Assembly (NCBI GenBank): GCA_900547035.1
Contig: URFM01000010.1
Span: forward strand, 1-64,000
Length of the DNA: 64,000 nt
Source of the DNA: an uncultured Clostridium sp.
GTDB lineage: Bacteria > Bacillota > Clostridia > Lachnospirales > Lachnospiraceae
Reading direction: 5' to 3'
The notes under the pieces are model-generated. The model had not been told where the DNA came from. It was given only the letters and a program-made list of their open reading frames with translations, and searched no databases. A program made the position numbers and the translations under genes. Of the stretch, positions 43,926 through 52,229 are shown piece after piece (positions within the stretch are counted from its first letter, which is position 1; the number at the start of each line of letters is the position of its first letter).

Positions 43926-44912
43926 TCAGGATGTTTTCAGCTGCACCATATTGTCTTTGATCTTAAATTTGCCGAAGCTGCGCAGAAAGCTGGAAATCCG
44001 GCTGAAACCGTACTGCTTTACGTCAAAGGAAGGGTAGGTCTTTTTCAGTTCATCGTGGATGATGCTTAGGTTGTCCACATGACCTTGGTAGCCCTGGATG
44101 ATGCGGATAATTTCCTGCTCAATCTCGGATTTGGAGATGCTGGCGTTTTTCTCCTGGACAAAGTATCCGCCGTGAAGCTTGACGACTTGAAAATCGCTGC
44201 CCGTAAGGCTTTCTAAAAAAGTGGACAGCTTAGAATAGCCGTAATTACGCACATCGAAATCCGAGAAGCGTTTGGTGAGAAAATTCCCCACCGCGGCCAG
44301 GCCCAGAGGCTGGTTTAAGCCGTTATTTTCGATGAGAAGCTTGGAGATGGCTCTCTGAATCTCATCGGTGCTGGTGATTGTTTTTTGAATGGCGTCAATG
44401 TTGGCCACATCCTCCTTCATGGATACGATGGTACCCCGGCCCTTTACCGTCTCGACGACCTCCGGCGCATCCTCGGAGGAGATAATTTCCAGGAGCTTGA
44501 AAGTATCGCAGGCGGCGCGGAAAGGCTTTGGGGTTTTCTGCTCGCCGATGCCCATGACGAACATGCCGGCCTCCCGGAGACGCTGCGCCAGCTTGGTAAA
44601 ATCGGAATCGCTGGATACCAGACAGAAACCATCCACATTGCCGGAATAGAGAATGTCCATGGCATCGATAATCATAGCCGAGTCGGTGGCATTCTTCCCG
44701 GTGGTATAGCTGTACTGCTGGATCGGGTTGACGGACCAGTCCAGAAGGACATTCTTCCAGCCCCGCTTTTCGTTATCCGTCCAGTCTCCGTAGATACGTT
44801 TGTAGGTGGCAAGCCCGACATCGGAGACCTCGTCCAGGATATATTTAATGTACTTTGGAGATACGTTGTCCGCGTCAATCAGCACGGCAAATCTGCGCTC
44901 ATTTTGTTCCAT
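43926..44912 (-). CDS. NYN domain protein with C-terminal OST-HTH/LOTUS-like repeats
   Basis: A 328-residue protein. ATG 44912 (minus) is preferred, with GGAG upstream; GTG 44924 is an alternative. Residues 1-145 form a NYN (PIN-like) nuclease domain: AVLIDADNVS, GKNATDSAMIIDAMDILY and LVSSDSDFTKLAQRLREAG give the acidic active-site residues. Two related C-terminal blocks follow (VGNFLTKRFSDFDVRNYGYS and IIHDELKKTYPSFDVKQYGF), each like an OST-HTH/LOTUS RNA-binding unit. The combination suggests an RNA-binding nuclease of LabA type. Its RNA target is unknown. Confidence 0.85.
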   Translation of the reverse strand: MEQNERRFAVLIDADNVSPKYIKYILDEVSDVGLATYKRIYGDWTDNEKRGWKNVLLDWSVNPIQQYSYTTGKNATDSAMIIDAMDILYSGNVDGFCLVSSDSDFTKLAQRLREAGMFVMGIGEQKTPKPFRAACDTFKLLEIISSEDAPEVVETVKGRGTIVSMKEDVANIDAIQKTITSTDEIQRAISKLLIENNGLNQPLGLAAVGNFLTKRFSDFDVRNYGYSKLSTFLESLTGSDFQVVKLHGGYFVQEKNASISKSEIEQEIIRIIQGYQGHVDNLSIIHDELKKTYPSFDVKQYGFSRISSFLRSFGKFKIKDNMVQLKTS

Positions 44913-45029
44913 AGATAGATTCACTCCACTTCAAAATTGCCCTATGAAAGGGGGGCTGTTCTGCTGAGCCCGTTTTCAACAGTTTAACACATTCCGGGTG
45001 AGCCATCAAGCGGTTTCGGGAAACGGCCA

Positions 45030-45058
45030 TTGACGCGGGCTTTTTGTTGTGTTATGCT
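45030..45058 (+). promoter_or_regulatory. deoB promoter
   Basis: TTGACG (45030-45035), 17-base spacer, TATGCT (45053-45058), followed by AGGAGGAG and ATG 45096. Confidence 0.68.
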
Positions 45059-45095
45059 TTTTCAAGACAGATAGAAGGCAGGAGGAGATATTAAA

Positions 45096-46283
45096 ATGAA
45101 GTATCAGCGCATATTTACCATTGTAATTGACTCCATGGGGATTGGAGCTATGCCTAATGCGGCGGAATATGGGGATGAGGGGTGCGATACCCTGGGACAT
45201 ATTGACCTTAATATGCCGGAGTTTAAGATCCCTCATATGGCGGAACTGGGAATTACCCGTCTGCACCCGCTGACTCATGTGAAGGAAAAGGGAGAACCGA
45301 AGGGCTACTATGGACGGCTTTTTGAAGCCAGTGTGGGAAAGGATACTATGACCGGACACTGGGAGATGATGGGACTCTATATTACCCAGCCATTCCAGAC
45401 ATTTACGGATACGGGATTTCCGCAGGAACTTCTGGATGAACTGAGCCGGCGCACCGGTCATAAGATTATTGGAAACAAGGCGGCCAGCGGTACGGAAATT
45501 TTAAAGGAGCTGGGAGAACAGTCGGTACGGACCGGAGATATGATTGTATACACCTCTGCGGATTCTGTGCTTCAGATCTGCGGAAACGAAGAAACCTTCG
45601 GACTGGAGGAGCTGTACCGCTGCTGCGAAATTGCCAGAGAGCTGACTATGAAGGATGAGTGGAAAGTGGGACGAGTAATCGCCCGTCCGTTTGTGGGAAG
45701 AACCAAGGACGAGTTTAAGCGAACCTCCAACCGTCACGATTACGCCTTAAAGCCCTATGGGAGAACGGTGTTAAATGCTATGAAGGATGCCGGGCTGGAT
45801 GTTATCAGTGTAGGAAAGATCCGGGATATTTTCGACGGCGAGGGCATCACTCAGGCTTACAAGTCCAAGAGCAGCGTTCACGGCATGGAGCAGACAATCG
45901 ACCTGCTTCAGGAGAACTTCCACGGACTCTGCTTCACCAATCTGGTGGATTTTGACGCTCTTTGGGGACACAGACGGGATCCCATCGGCTATGGAAAGGA
46001 GCTGGAAAGATTTGACGAGAAGCTGGGAATTTTCCTGGCCGGCATGCGGGAGGACGACCTGCTGCTTGTGACGGCAGATCATGGAAACGACCCGACGTTT
46101 AAGGGAACGGACCACACCAAGGAAATGGTGCCGCTGCTGGCATATTCCCCGTCTATGAAGGGCAGGGGACTTCTGGAGGACCAGAAGAGCTTTGCGGTAA
46201 TCGGAGCAACCATCGCGGATAATTTTGGAGTGGCTATGCCGGAGGGAACGATTGGAGAGTCTCTTCTGGATCAACTGAAATAG
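45096..46283 (+). CDS. deoB: Phosphopentomutase
   Basis: A 395-residue alkaline-phosphatase-superfamily enzyme that interconverts ribose (or deoxyribose) 1- and 5-phosphates in nucleoside salvage. Metal ligands: the first Asp in [14 protein letters not shown], the phospho-acceptor Thr in [26 protein letters not shown], and the late [18 protein letters not shown]. Length is in the family range (390-410). Monocistronic, with its own promoter and terminator. Confidence 0.96.
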   Translation: MKYQRIFTIVIDSMGIGAMPNAAEYGDEGCDTLGHIDLNMPEFKIPHMAELGITRLHPLTHVKEKGEPKGYYGRLFEASVGKDTMTGHWEMMGLYITQPFQTFTDTGFPQELLDELSRRTGHKIIGNKAASGTEILKELGEQSVRTGDMIVYTSADSVLQICGNEETFGLEELYRCCEIARELTMKDEWKVGRVIARPFVGRTKDEFKRTSNRHDYALKPYGRTVLNAMKDAGLDVISVGKIRDIFDGEGITQAYKSKSSVHGMEQTIDLLQENFHGLCFTNLVDFDALWGHRRDPIGYGKELERFDEKLGIFLAGMREDDLLLVTADHGNDPTFKGTDHTKEMVPLLAYSPSMKGRGLLEDQKSFAVIGATIADNFGVAMPEGTIGESLLDQLK

Positions 46284-46292
46284 GGGGAGAAA

Positions 46293-46335
46293 AAGCGCGG
46301 AAGACAAAGGGGGTTCCTTTGTTCCGCGCTTCCTT
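46293..46335 (+). terminator. Terminator after deoB
   Basis: AAGCGCGG (46293-46300) pairs with CCGCGCTT (46324-46331), with an inner ACAAAGG/CCTTTGT stem. The T-run after it is short. Confidence 0.72.
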
Positions 46336-46398
46336 CATTAATCGGATGTATCGCCGGCGGAAAATTTCTTAATAGGTGTCGCAATCTGAATCAAGTTG

Positions 46399-46407
46399 TG
46401 GTATACT
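46399..46407 (+). promoter_or_regulatory. Extended -10 promoter ahead of the membrane-protein/cdaA operon
   Basis: TGG-TATACT (TATACT at 46402-46407) is an extended -10 box; no clear -35 is seen. It is about 90 bases ahead of the first gene of the operon. Confidence 0.45.
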
Positions 46408-46494
46408 AAAAAAGCATATCCGGAGAAAAGAGGTTATTTTTCTGCCGGTATTGACAAGGATCATTGGAACGAAACAACCGGGAAAGGACTTGCT

Positions 46495-46917
46495 ATGCTG
46501 AACGAAGAGAAGGTCAGATATATGACAGAGCTGGCCATTTTTGAAAAGAACCAGGGAAAGGAGATATTCTCCATCAACCGCTATTTCAAAAGCGACTACG
46601 TGGGGATTCAGATGTTCCGCTCCTTTTTTGGATACACATTTTCATATCTGCTGATTCTGCTGTTGTGGATTCTCTATAAATTGGAAGACATTCTGGGATC
46701 GATTTCCTTTGAGGAAGCTGCCCGGCTCGCCGCTCTCTGCGGCTTTTGGTACTTGTCGGGGCTTGCGGTCTATCTGGTAATTTCATGTGTGATTGCTCAG
46801 AAACGCTATAACTATGCCGCGCGTTACCAGATTATGTATTCCGCAAAATTAAAGCATCTGCTGAACCGCTACGGAAAAGGAGACAGCGGCAGCAATAAAG
46901 GAGGGAAGTTCGGATGA
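46495..46917 (+). CDS. Uncharacterised two-helix membrane protein in the cdaA operon
   Basis: I do not recognise this family. The product from ATG 46495 (GGAAAGGAC upstream) is 140 residues. It has a hydrophilic N-terminus (LNEEKVRYMTELAIFEKN), two membrane segments (about 40-65 and 75-100) and a basic C-terminal tail. It overlaps the start of the next gene by four bases (ATGA), so the two products are probably made together and may interact. Both precede cdaA on the same strand. No enzymatic motif is visible. Confidence 0.72.
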   Translation: MLNEEKVRYMTELAIFEKNQGKEIFSINRYFKSDYVGIQMFRSFFGYTFSYLLILLLWILYKLEDILGSISFEEAARLAALCGFWYLSGLAVYLVISCVIAQKRYNYAARYQIMYSAKLKHLLNRYGKGDSGSNKGGKFG

Positions 46918-47858
46918 CCAGCCTGTTGGTATGGAAGGAGCATATGAGGGCGTTCTATGCGAAAAACAGTATGATCATTCAGCCGGTTCTGCGATTCCTG
47001 TTTGGTCTGTGTACCTATATGAGTCTGAACCGCGCTTTAGGATATATGGCGGAGCTTGCAAATCCCATTGTGGTATTGGTGATGGCTCTGGTGAGCGCAG
47101 CCCTGCCATGGGGAGTAACGGTATTTATGGCTGGCTGCCTGATGATCGCGCATGTTTACGCGGTATCCCTGGAGATGGCATTGATAGCCCTGATTCTTTT
47201 GCTGGTAATTGCCACCCTTTACTATGGATTTAAGCCGGGGGACAGCGTTCTGATGATTCTGACGCCCATGGCCTTCGTGCTTCAGATTCCATACGCGATC
47301 CCTCTTTTGGTGGGACTGGGAGGAAGCCTGTTTTCGGTGATTCCGGTCAGCTGCGGCGTATTCTTGTATTATTTGCTGCTCTATGTGAAGCAAAACGCCG
47401 GGGTGCTGACCAACGACTCTACGGTGGATCTGGTGCAGAAATACACTCAGATTATCCAGTCTGTGGTGTTTAACCAAACCATGATGGTGATGGTGGTGGC
47501 ATGCGCTCTGGGAATCCTGGTTGTGTATTTGATTCGCCGGTTATCTATGGATTACGCATGGGGAGTGGCGATCGCCGCGGGGGCGGTAGCGCAGCTTCTG
47601 GTAATCTTTATGGGAGATTTCCTTTTCAGCGTGTCGGTGCCGGTGATTCCTATGATCTTTGGCCTTGCGGTTTCCTGTCTGCTGGCTGTTATCTACAACT
47701 TTTTTATTTTCAGCGTAGATTATACCAGAACGGAATATGTGCAGTTCGAGGATGACGATTATTATTACTATGTAAAGGCCGTACCCAAGATGACCGTGGC
47801 GACGCCGGAGTTTAAGGTGCAGAAAATTAATGCCCGCAAAAGGAGTGTGCGGGAGTAG
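46914..47858 (+). CDS. Uncharacterised polytopic membrane protein in the cdaA operon
   Basis: A 314-residue protein with about eight hydrophobic segments and no motif I can name. It starts SLLVWKEHMRAFYAKNSMII, has many valine/leucine-rich helices, and ends in a cytoplasmic tail with an acidic-tyrosine stretch FEDDDYYYYVKAVPK and a basic end NARKRSVRE. The shape resembles a transporter or ABC-2-like membrane subunit, but no ATPase is nearby. Translationally coupled to the two-helix protein and 59 bases ahead of cdaA, so a link to cyclic di-AMP signalling or to envelope functions is inferred from context only. Confidence 0.7.
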   Translation: MTSLLVWKEHMRAFYAKNSMIIQPVLRFLFGLCTYMSLNRALGYMAELANPIVVLVMALVSAALPWGVTVFMAGCLMIAHVYAVSLEMALIALILLLVIATLYYGFKPGDSVLMILTPMAFVLQIPYAIPLLVGLGGSLFSVIPVSCGVFLYYLLLYVKQNAGVLTNDSTVDLVQKYTQIIQSVVFNQTMMVMVVACALGILVVYLIRRLSMDYAWGVAIAAGAVAQLLVIFMGDFLFSVSVPVIPMIFGLAVSCLLAVIYNFFIFSVDYTRTEYVQFEDDDYYYYVKAVPKMTVATPEFKVQKINARKRSVRE

Positions 47859-47917
47859 AACCGTGGGAATGAAAGTGTGGGAAATGTGTTGAGATATTAT
47901 TTTGAGGAGGTGGGATT

Positions 47918-48787
47918 ATGGCGCAGCTGATGGAGATGGGCGCTTCCTGGCTGTCTCTGCTGTCCAGAATCTCGCTGACCAATATTTTGGAAATTGTTAT
48001 TATTTCCTTTGTGGTTTATGAGATTCTGTACTGGGTCAAAAATACACGGGCCTGGACAGTTTTAAAGGGATTGGTAGTGATCTGCCTGTTCGCCCTGGTA
48101 GCGGCGGTACTTCATCTGACCACCATTTTGTGGATTTTGGAAAATATTACTGGGATTGCGGTAACCGCTCTTTTGATTATTTTCCAGCCGGAATTGAGAA
48201 AAGCTTTGGAGCAGCTGGGCAGTCAAAAGATTATTTCCAGCATTCTTTCCTTTGACGATGGCAAGGTGGAACGGGGATTTACGGAAAAGACGGTGAACGA
48301 GCTGGTTCGCGCGACTTTTGAGATGGCAAAGGTGAAAACAGGGGCGCTGATGGTGATTGAGCGCAATACCTCTTTGAAAGAGATTGAGCGTACCGGAATT
48401 GAGATCAACGGCTTGGTGACCAGCCAGCTTTTGATCAATATTTTTGAACATAACACTCCCCTTCATGACGGAGCGGTGGTGATCCGGGGCAACCGGGTGG
48501 CGGCAGCGACCTGTTATCTGCCTCTTTCCGACAACATGACGATCAGCAAGGATCTGGGAACCAGGCACCGGGCGGCTGTGGGAGTCAGCGAGGTGACCGA
48601 CAGCCTGACTATTGTGGTTTCCGAGGAAACCGGACGGGTCAGCGTGGCAGAGGGAGGCGCTCTTACCCGGATCGCGGATGCGGAGAGTCTGCGAAAGATT
48701 CTGGCTCAGGTGGAGAAACCGGCGGAAGAGAGCGGAAGGTTCAAATTATGGAAGGGAAGGCTGAAGAATGAAAGAAAAGCTGACTAA
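47918..48787 (+). CDS. cdaA: Diadenylate cyclase CdaA
   Basis: A 289-residue membrane enzyme that makes cyclic di-AMP from two ATP. Three N-terminal membrane helices (about residues 15-90) precede the DisA_N domain. The catalytic motifs are HDGAVVIRGNRV (DGA) and LGTRHRAAVG (RHR). RBS GAGGAGGTG precedes ATG 47918. The gene end overlaps cdaR by 20 bases, matching the conserved cdaA-cdaR pair. Unlike many Firmicutes, glmM does not follow; ptsH does. Confidence 0.95.
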   Translation: MAQLMEMGASWLSLLSRISLTNILEIVIISFVVYEILYWVKNTRAWTVLKGLVVICLFALVAAVLHLTTILWILENITGIAVTALLIIFQPELRKALEQLGSQKIISSILSFDDGKVERGFTEKTVNELVRATFEMAKVKTGALMVIERNTSLKEIERTGIEINGLVTSQLLINIFEHNTPLHDGAVVIRGNRVAAATCYLPLSDNMTISKDLGTRHRAAVGVSEVTDSLTIVVSEETGRVSVAEGGALTRIADAESLRKILAQVEKPAEESGRFKLWKGRLKNERKAD

Positions 48788-50171
48788 TAATCTTGGGCTG
48801 AAACTACTTTCCGTTTTTCTGGCGTTCTTCATATGGCTGGTGGTGGTAAGTGTTTCCAACCCGGTAATTACCCAGTCACAGCAGGTAGAACTTGAAATTG
48901 TTAACGCAAATGTGCTGGAATCGAAGAATAAAACCTATGAAATTATCGGTGATCAGAGAACGGTAACGGTTTATTATGAAATTCAGACCATGGAGGCGGG
49001 AAATATCCGTCCTACTGATTTCAGAGCCTATATCGATCTGGCGGAAATGTATGAACCCACCGGATCGGTTCCGGTGTATGTAGAGGTGGTAAACCACGCC
49101 CGCCTGATCAGCGGAGAACCGTATACCAGACCCGGAGTGATCCGCGTACAGACTGAGGATCTGCAGCGCAAGGCCTTCGATCTGACGGTGAAGCACGTAG
49201 GGGAAACGGCGGACGGCTATGCTCCCGGAACAGCGACTTTGTCGCCTTCCTATGTGTATGTCAGCGGTCCGGAGTCATTGGTGGGACAGATCAGCGAAGT
49301 GGGAATTGAGATTAATGTAGAAAATGCCAGCTCCAATGTAACAGGAACGGCCAGTCCTGTTTTTTATGATGCCAATGGCAATGAGATTCCCCAGAACGAC
49401 CGGCTGACGGTGAACCGAACCGATATTACCTATGATCTGAATATCCTTCGGGTTAAGGATCTGGTGCTGGATTTTGAGCCTTCAGGAGAGGTGGCGGAGG
49501 GATACCGCTATACCGGAGTGGAGTCCAGTGTGAACTCCGTAAGAGTAGAAGGATTGAAATCTACCTTGGCGGAGGTCTCTTCCATCACGATTTCAGGAGA
49601 AGCTCTGGATATGGAGGGGGCTACAGGAGACCGTCAGATAACCTTGGATTTGACCGGATATCTTCCGGAGGGCGTGCAGCTGACAGAGGGAGACGGCATT
49701 ATCCAGGTGGTAATCCGGGTTGAGCCGCTTACCAACCGGCGGTTTGAGCTCCCGGTATCCCAGATCCGTCTGGAAGGGGATACAGGCCGTTATGAATATG
49801 CGTTTGAGCAGGATACGGTCAGTGTTGTGGTTCAGGGGCTGTCCGAAGATCTGGACCAGCTTACGACAGACGGCTTTGACGCACAGATTGATGTAAGCGC
49901 CATGAGCCTGGGAATCCACAGTGCCACTGCTCAGGTAACGCTAAGCAGCGCTTACGAAATCGTCAGCGTAAGTCCGTCCACCATCACTGTTTCGGAGATT
50001 GGTCCGGCGGCAGCGGACGAAACCAGTGAGGGGGCCGGAGATTCCGACTCCAATACAGAAGAAACCGAAGAGGAGAGCGCCGCGCATACAGGTACGCGGC
50101 CGGAAACTCATGGAGGTGATGGTACTTCGGAAACAACCGAAGAGCAGAGTACATCTGCAACCGAAGGATAG
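48768..50171 (+). CDS. cdaR: CdaR/YbbR-domain protein
   Basis: A 467-residue extracytoplasmic regulator of CdaA. One N-terminal membrane helix (LGLKLLSVFLAFFIWLVVVS) is followed by about four YbbR repeats (about 35-410), recognisable by recurring phrases such as VYVSGPESLVGQI and VRVEGLKSTLAEV. The last 60 residues form a Thr/Glu/Ser-rich low-complexity tail. It overlaps cdaA by 20 bases and lies 21 bases before ptsH, so all are probably on one message. Confidence 0.88.
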   Translation: MKEKLTNNLGLKLLSVFLAFFIWLVVVSVSNPVITQSQQVELEIVNANVLESKNKTYEIIGDQRTVTVYYEIQTMEAGNIRPTDFRAYIDLAEMYEPTGSVPVYVEVVNHARLISGEPYTRPGVIRVQTEDLQRKAFDLTVKHVGETADGYAPGTATLSPSYVYVSGPESLVGQISEVGIEINVENASSNVTGTASPVFYDANGNEIPQNDRLTVNRTDITYDLNILRVKDLVLDFEPSGEVAEGYRYTGVESSVNSVRVEGLKSTLAEVSSITISGEALDMEGATGDRQITLDLTGYLPEGVQLTEGDGIIQVVIRVEPLTNRRFELPVSQIRLEGDTGRYEYAFEQDTVSVVVQGLSEDLDQLTTDGFDAQIDVSAMSLGIHSATAQVTLSSAYEIVSVSPSTITVSEIGPAAADETSEGAGDSDSNTEETEEESAAHTGTRPETHGGDGTSETTEEQSTSATEG

Positions 50172-50192
50172 CAACTAGAGAGAGGTGTAAGT

Positions 50193-50456
50193 ATGGTAAG
50201 TCAAGTAACAGTCATTAAAAATCCATCTGGTCTTCATTTAAGACCGGCAGGCATCCTTTGCAAGGAGGCACTGAATTATAAATCAGCAATTCTATTCAAA
50301 ATACGGAGTACTACGGCCAATGCCAAGAGCGTGTTAAGTGTTCTGGGGGCCTGTGTAAAGTGCGGAGATGAAATCGAGCTAATGTGCGAGGGACCAGATG
50401 AGAAAGAGGCCCTTGACGCCATGTTGAAGCTCATTGAGAGCGGACTGGGGGAGTAA
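50193..50456 (+). CDS. ptsH: Phosphocarrier protein HPr
   Basis: An 87-residue PTS phosphocarrier. The EI-phosphorylated His15 is in NPSGLHLRPAG, and Ser46 in AKSVLSVLG is the HPr-kinase site of Firmicutes. The sequence carries three cysteines after residue 20, more than usual. It relays phosphate from EI (next gene) to EIIA proteins such as the one at 53708. Gap to ptsI is 51 bases. Confidence 0.93.
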   Translation: MVSQVTVIKNPSGLHLRPAGILCKEALNYKSAILFKIRSTTANAKSVLSVLGACVKCGDEIELMCEGPDEKEALDAMLKLIESGLGE

Positions 50457-50507
50457 AGAGTTTTTAAACAGGCAGTATAAATAATTTTATATAAGGAGGA
50501 ATCAATC

Positions 50508-52229
50508 ATGTACAAGGGAACAGGCGCTTCTTCCGGAATCGGGCTGGGAACAGCTGTGGTGGTGGAAGAAGCGGAGCTGGTAATCCGTAAGGAAGTTGTT
50601 GGAAATCCGGAGGCGGAGCTTGAGCGTTTTAAGGGGGCGCTGGAGCAGAGTCTGAGAGAAACGGAGATTCTGGCTGAGGATTTGGCTACCAGGGTGGGAG
50701 AGAAAGAAGCGGAGATCCTTCAGGGGCATATGATGCTTTTGTCCGACCCCATGCTGACCGGTGAAATTGAGGCTGCCATCAAGAATGAGGCGGTTAACAG
50801 CGAGTATGCGATTGAAACAGTCTGCAACACCTATGCGGATTTGTTTGCTTCCATGGGAGACGAGCTGATGCAGCAGAGGGCCACAGATATGCGGGATATA
50901 AAAACCCGGATGCAGAAGGTTCTGCTGGGAATTCAGTCGGTGGATATCGCCTCTCTTCCCGAGGGAAGTATTCTGGTGGCCAAGGATCTGACGCCTTCCA
51001 TGACGGCAGGCATCAATCCGGAGAATGTAGTCGGAATTGTTACGGAGCTTGGAGGAAGAACCTCTCACAGCGCGATTCTGGCAAGAGCCCTGGAGATTCC
51101 TGCTGTAGTGGCAGTAAACGGTCTGATGGAACAAGTTCAAAAGGGAGACTTTGTAGTTCTGGATGGAGATGCAGGGGAGGTATATGTAAATCCGTCTCAG
51201 GAAGTAAAAGAATCGTATGAGAAGAAGCGTCAGGTGTTCTTACAAGAGAAGAAGGACCTGGAGCAGTACATCGGAAAGCCTTCTGTCACAAAAGATGGGG
51301 TTCAGGTGGAGATTGTGGCCAACATCGGAAAGCCCGAGGATGTGGACAAGGTACTCCAGTATGACGGGGAGGGCGTAGGCCTGTTCCGCACGGAGTTTTT
51401 GTTTATGGACCGTACTGCCATGCCTACGGAAGAGGAGCAGTTTGAGGCTTACAAGAAGGTGGCTGCCGCCATGAATGGGAAGCCGGTAATCATCCGTACT
51501 TTGGATATCGGCGGCGACAAGGAGATTCCGTACATGGGGCTGGAGAAGGATGAGAATCCTTTCCTGGGATACCGGGCCATTCGGTTCTGCCTGGACCGCA
51601 AGGAAGATATTTATAAACCCCAGCTGCGGGCTCTGCTGCGGGCCAGCGCCTTCGGCAATATCCGGATTATGGTCCCTCTGGTAACCTGCATTGAGGAGTA
51701 CCGGGAGGCAAAGGCTTTGGTGGAGGAGCTGAAGAAGGAGCTGGACGAGAAAGGGATCGCCTATAAAAAGGACATTCAGGTGGGCATTATGGTGGAAACC
51801 GCCGCCGCTTCCCTGATTGCGGATCTCTTTGCAAAAGAAGTGGATTTCTTCAGTATTGGAACCAACGACCTGACCCAGTACACCATGAGCGTGGACCGAG
51901 GCAACAAGAAGGTGTCCTATCTGTATTCCACCTTTAACCCGGCGGTTTTGCGCAGCATCCGCCATATCATCGCCTGTGCAAGAGAGCAGGGCATTATGGT
52001 AGGAATGTGCGGCGAGGCAGCCAGCGATCCCATGATGATTCCGCTGCTTCTGGCCTTCGGATTAAATGAGTTCAGCATGAGCGCCTCCGCAATTCTCAGG
52101 ACCAGAAAGCTGATAACCGGTTATGATACGAGAGAGCTTCAGAAGGTTGCGGAGAAAGCTATGAGCTTTGCCACTGCGGGAGAGGTGGAGCAGTACATGA
52201 AAGAATTTGTTGAGAAAGGCACAGTCTGA
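50508..52229 (+). CDS. ptsI: Phosphoenolpyruvate-protein phosphotransferase (Enzyme I)
   Basis: A 573-residue enzyme that takes phosphate from PEP and passes it to HPr. N-terminal HPr-binding helices, the phosphohistidine domain with GGRTSHSAILARAL (His187), and the PEP-binding TIM barrel with LFRTEFLFMDR, RTLDIGGDKE and FFSIGTNDLTQY. Cys in GMCGEAASDP is the catalytic cysteine. Length is standard. Start ATG 50508 follows AAGGAGG. Its stop shares a base with the next start (TGATG), an unusual coupling to a membrane polymerase-like gene. Confidence 0.96.
   Translation: MYKGTGASSGIGLGTAVVVEEAELVIRKEVVGNPEAELERFKGALEQSLRETEILAEDLATRVGEKEAEILQGHMMLLSDPMLTGEIEAAIKNEAVNSEYAIETVCNTYADLFASMGDELMQQRATDMRDIKTRMQKVLLGIQSVDIASLPEGSILVAKDLTPSMTAGINPENVVGIVTELGGRTSHSAILARALEIPAVVAVNGLMEQVQKGDFVVLDGDAGEVYVNPSQEVKESYEKKRQVFLQEKKDLEQYIGKPSVTKDGVQVEIVANIGKPEDVDKVLQYDGEGVGLFRTEFLFMDRTAMPTEEEQFEAYKKVAAAMNGKPVIIRTLDIGGDKEIPYMGLEKDENPFLGYRAIRFCLDRKEDIYKPQLRALLRASAFGNIRIMVPLVTCIEEYREAKALVEELKKELDEKGIAYKKDIQVGIMVETAAASLIADLFAKEVDFFSIGTNDLTQYTMSVDRGNKKVSYLYSTFNPAVLRSIRHIIACAREQGIMVGMCGEAASDPMMIPLLLAFGLNEFSMSASAILRTRKLITGYDTRELQKVAEKAMSFATAGEVEQYMKEFVEKGTV

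Noticed and set aside
46396..46494. Longer start of the two-helix protein at 46396
   Set aside because: It would place the start codon on the -10 box; ATG 46495 has a proper ribosome site.
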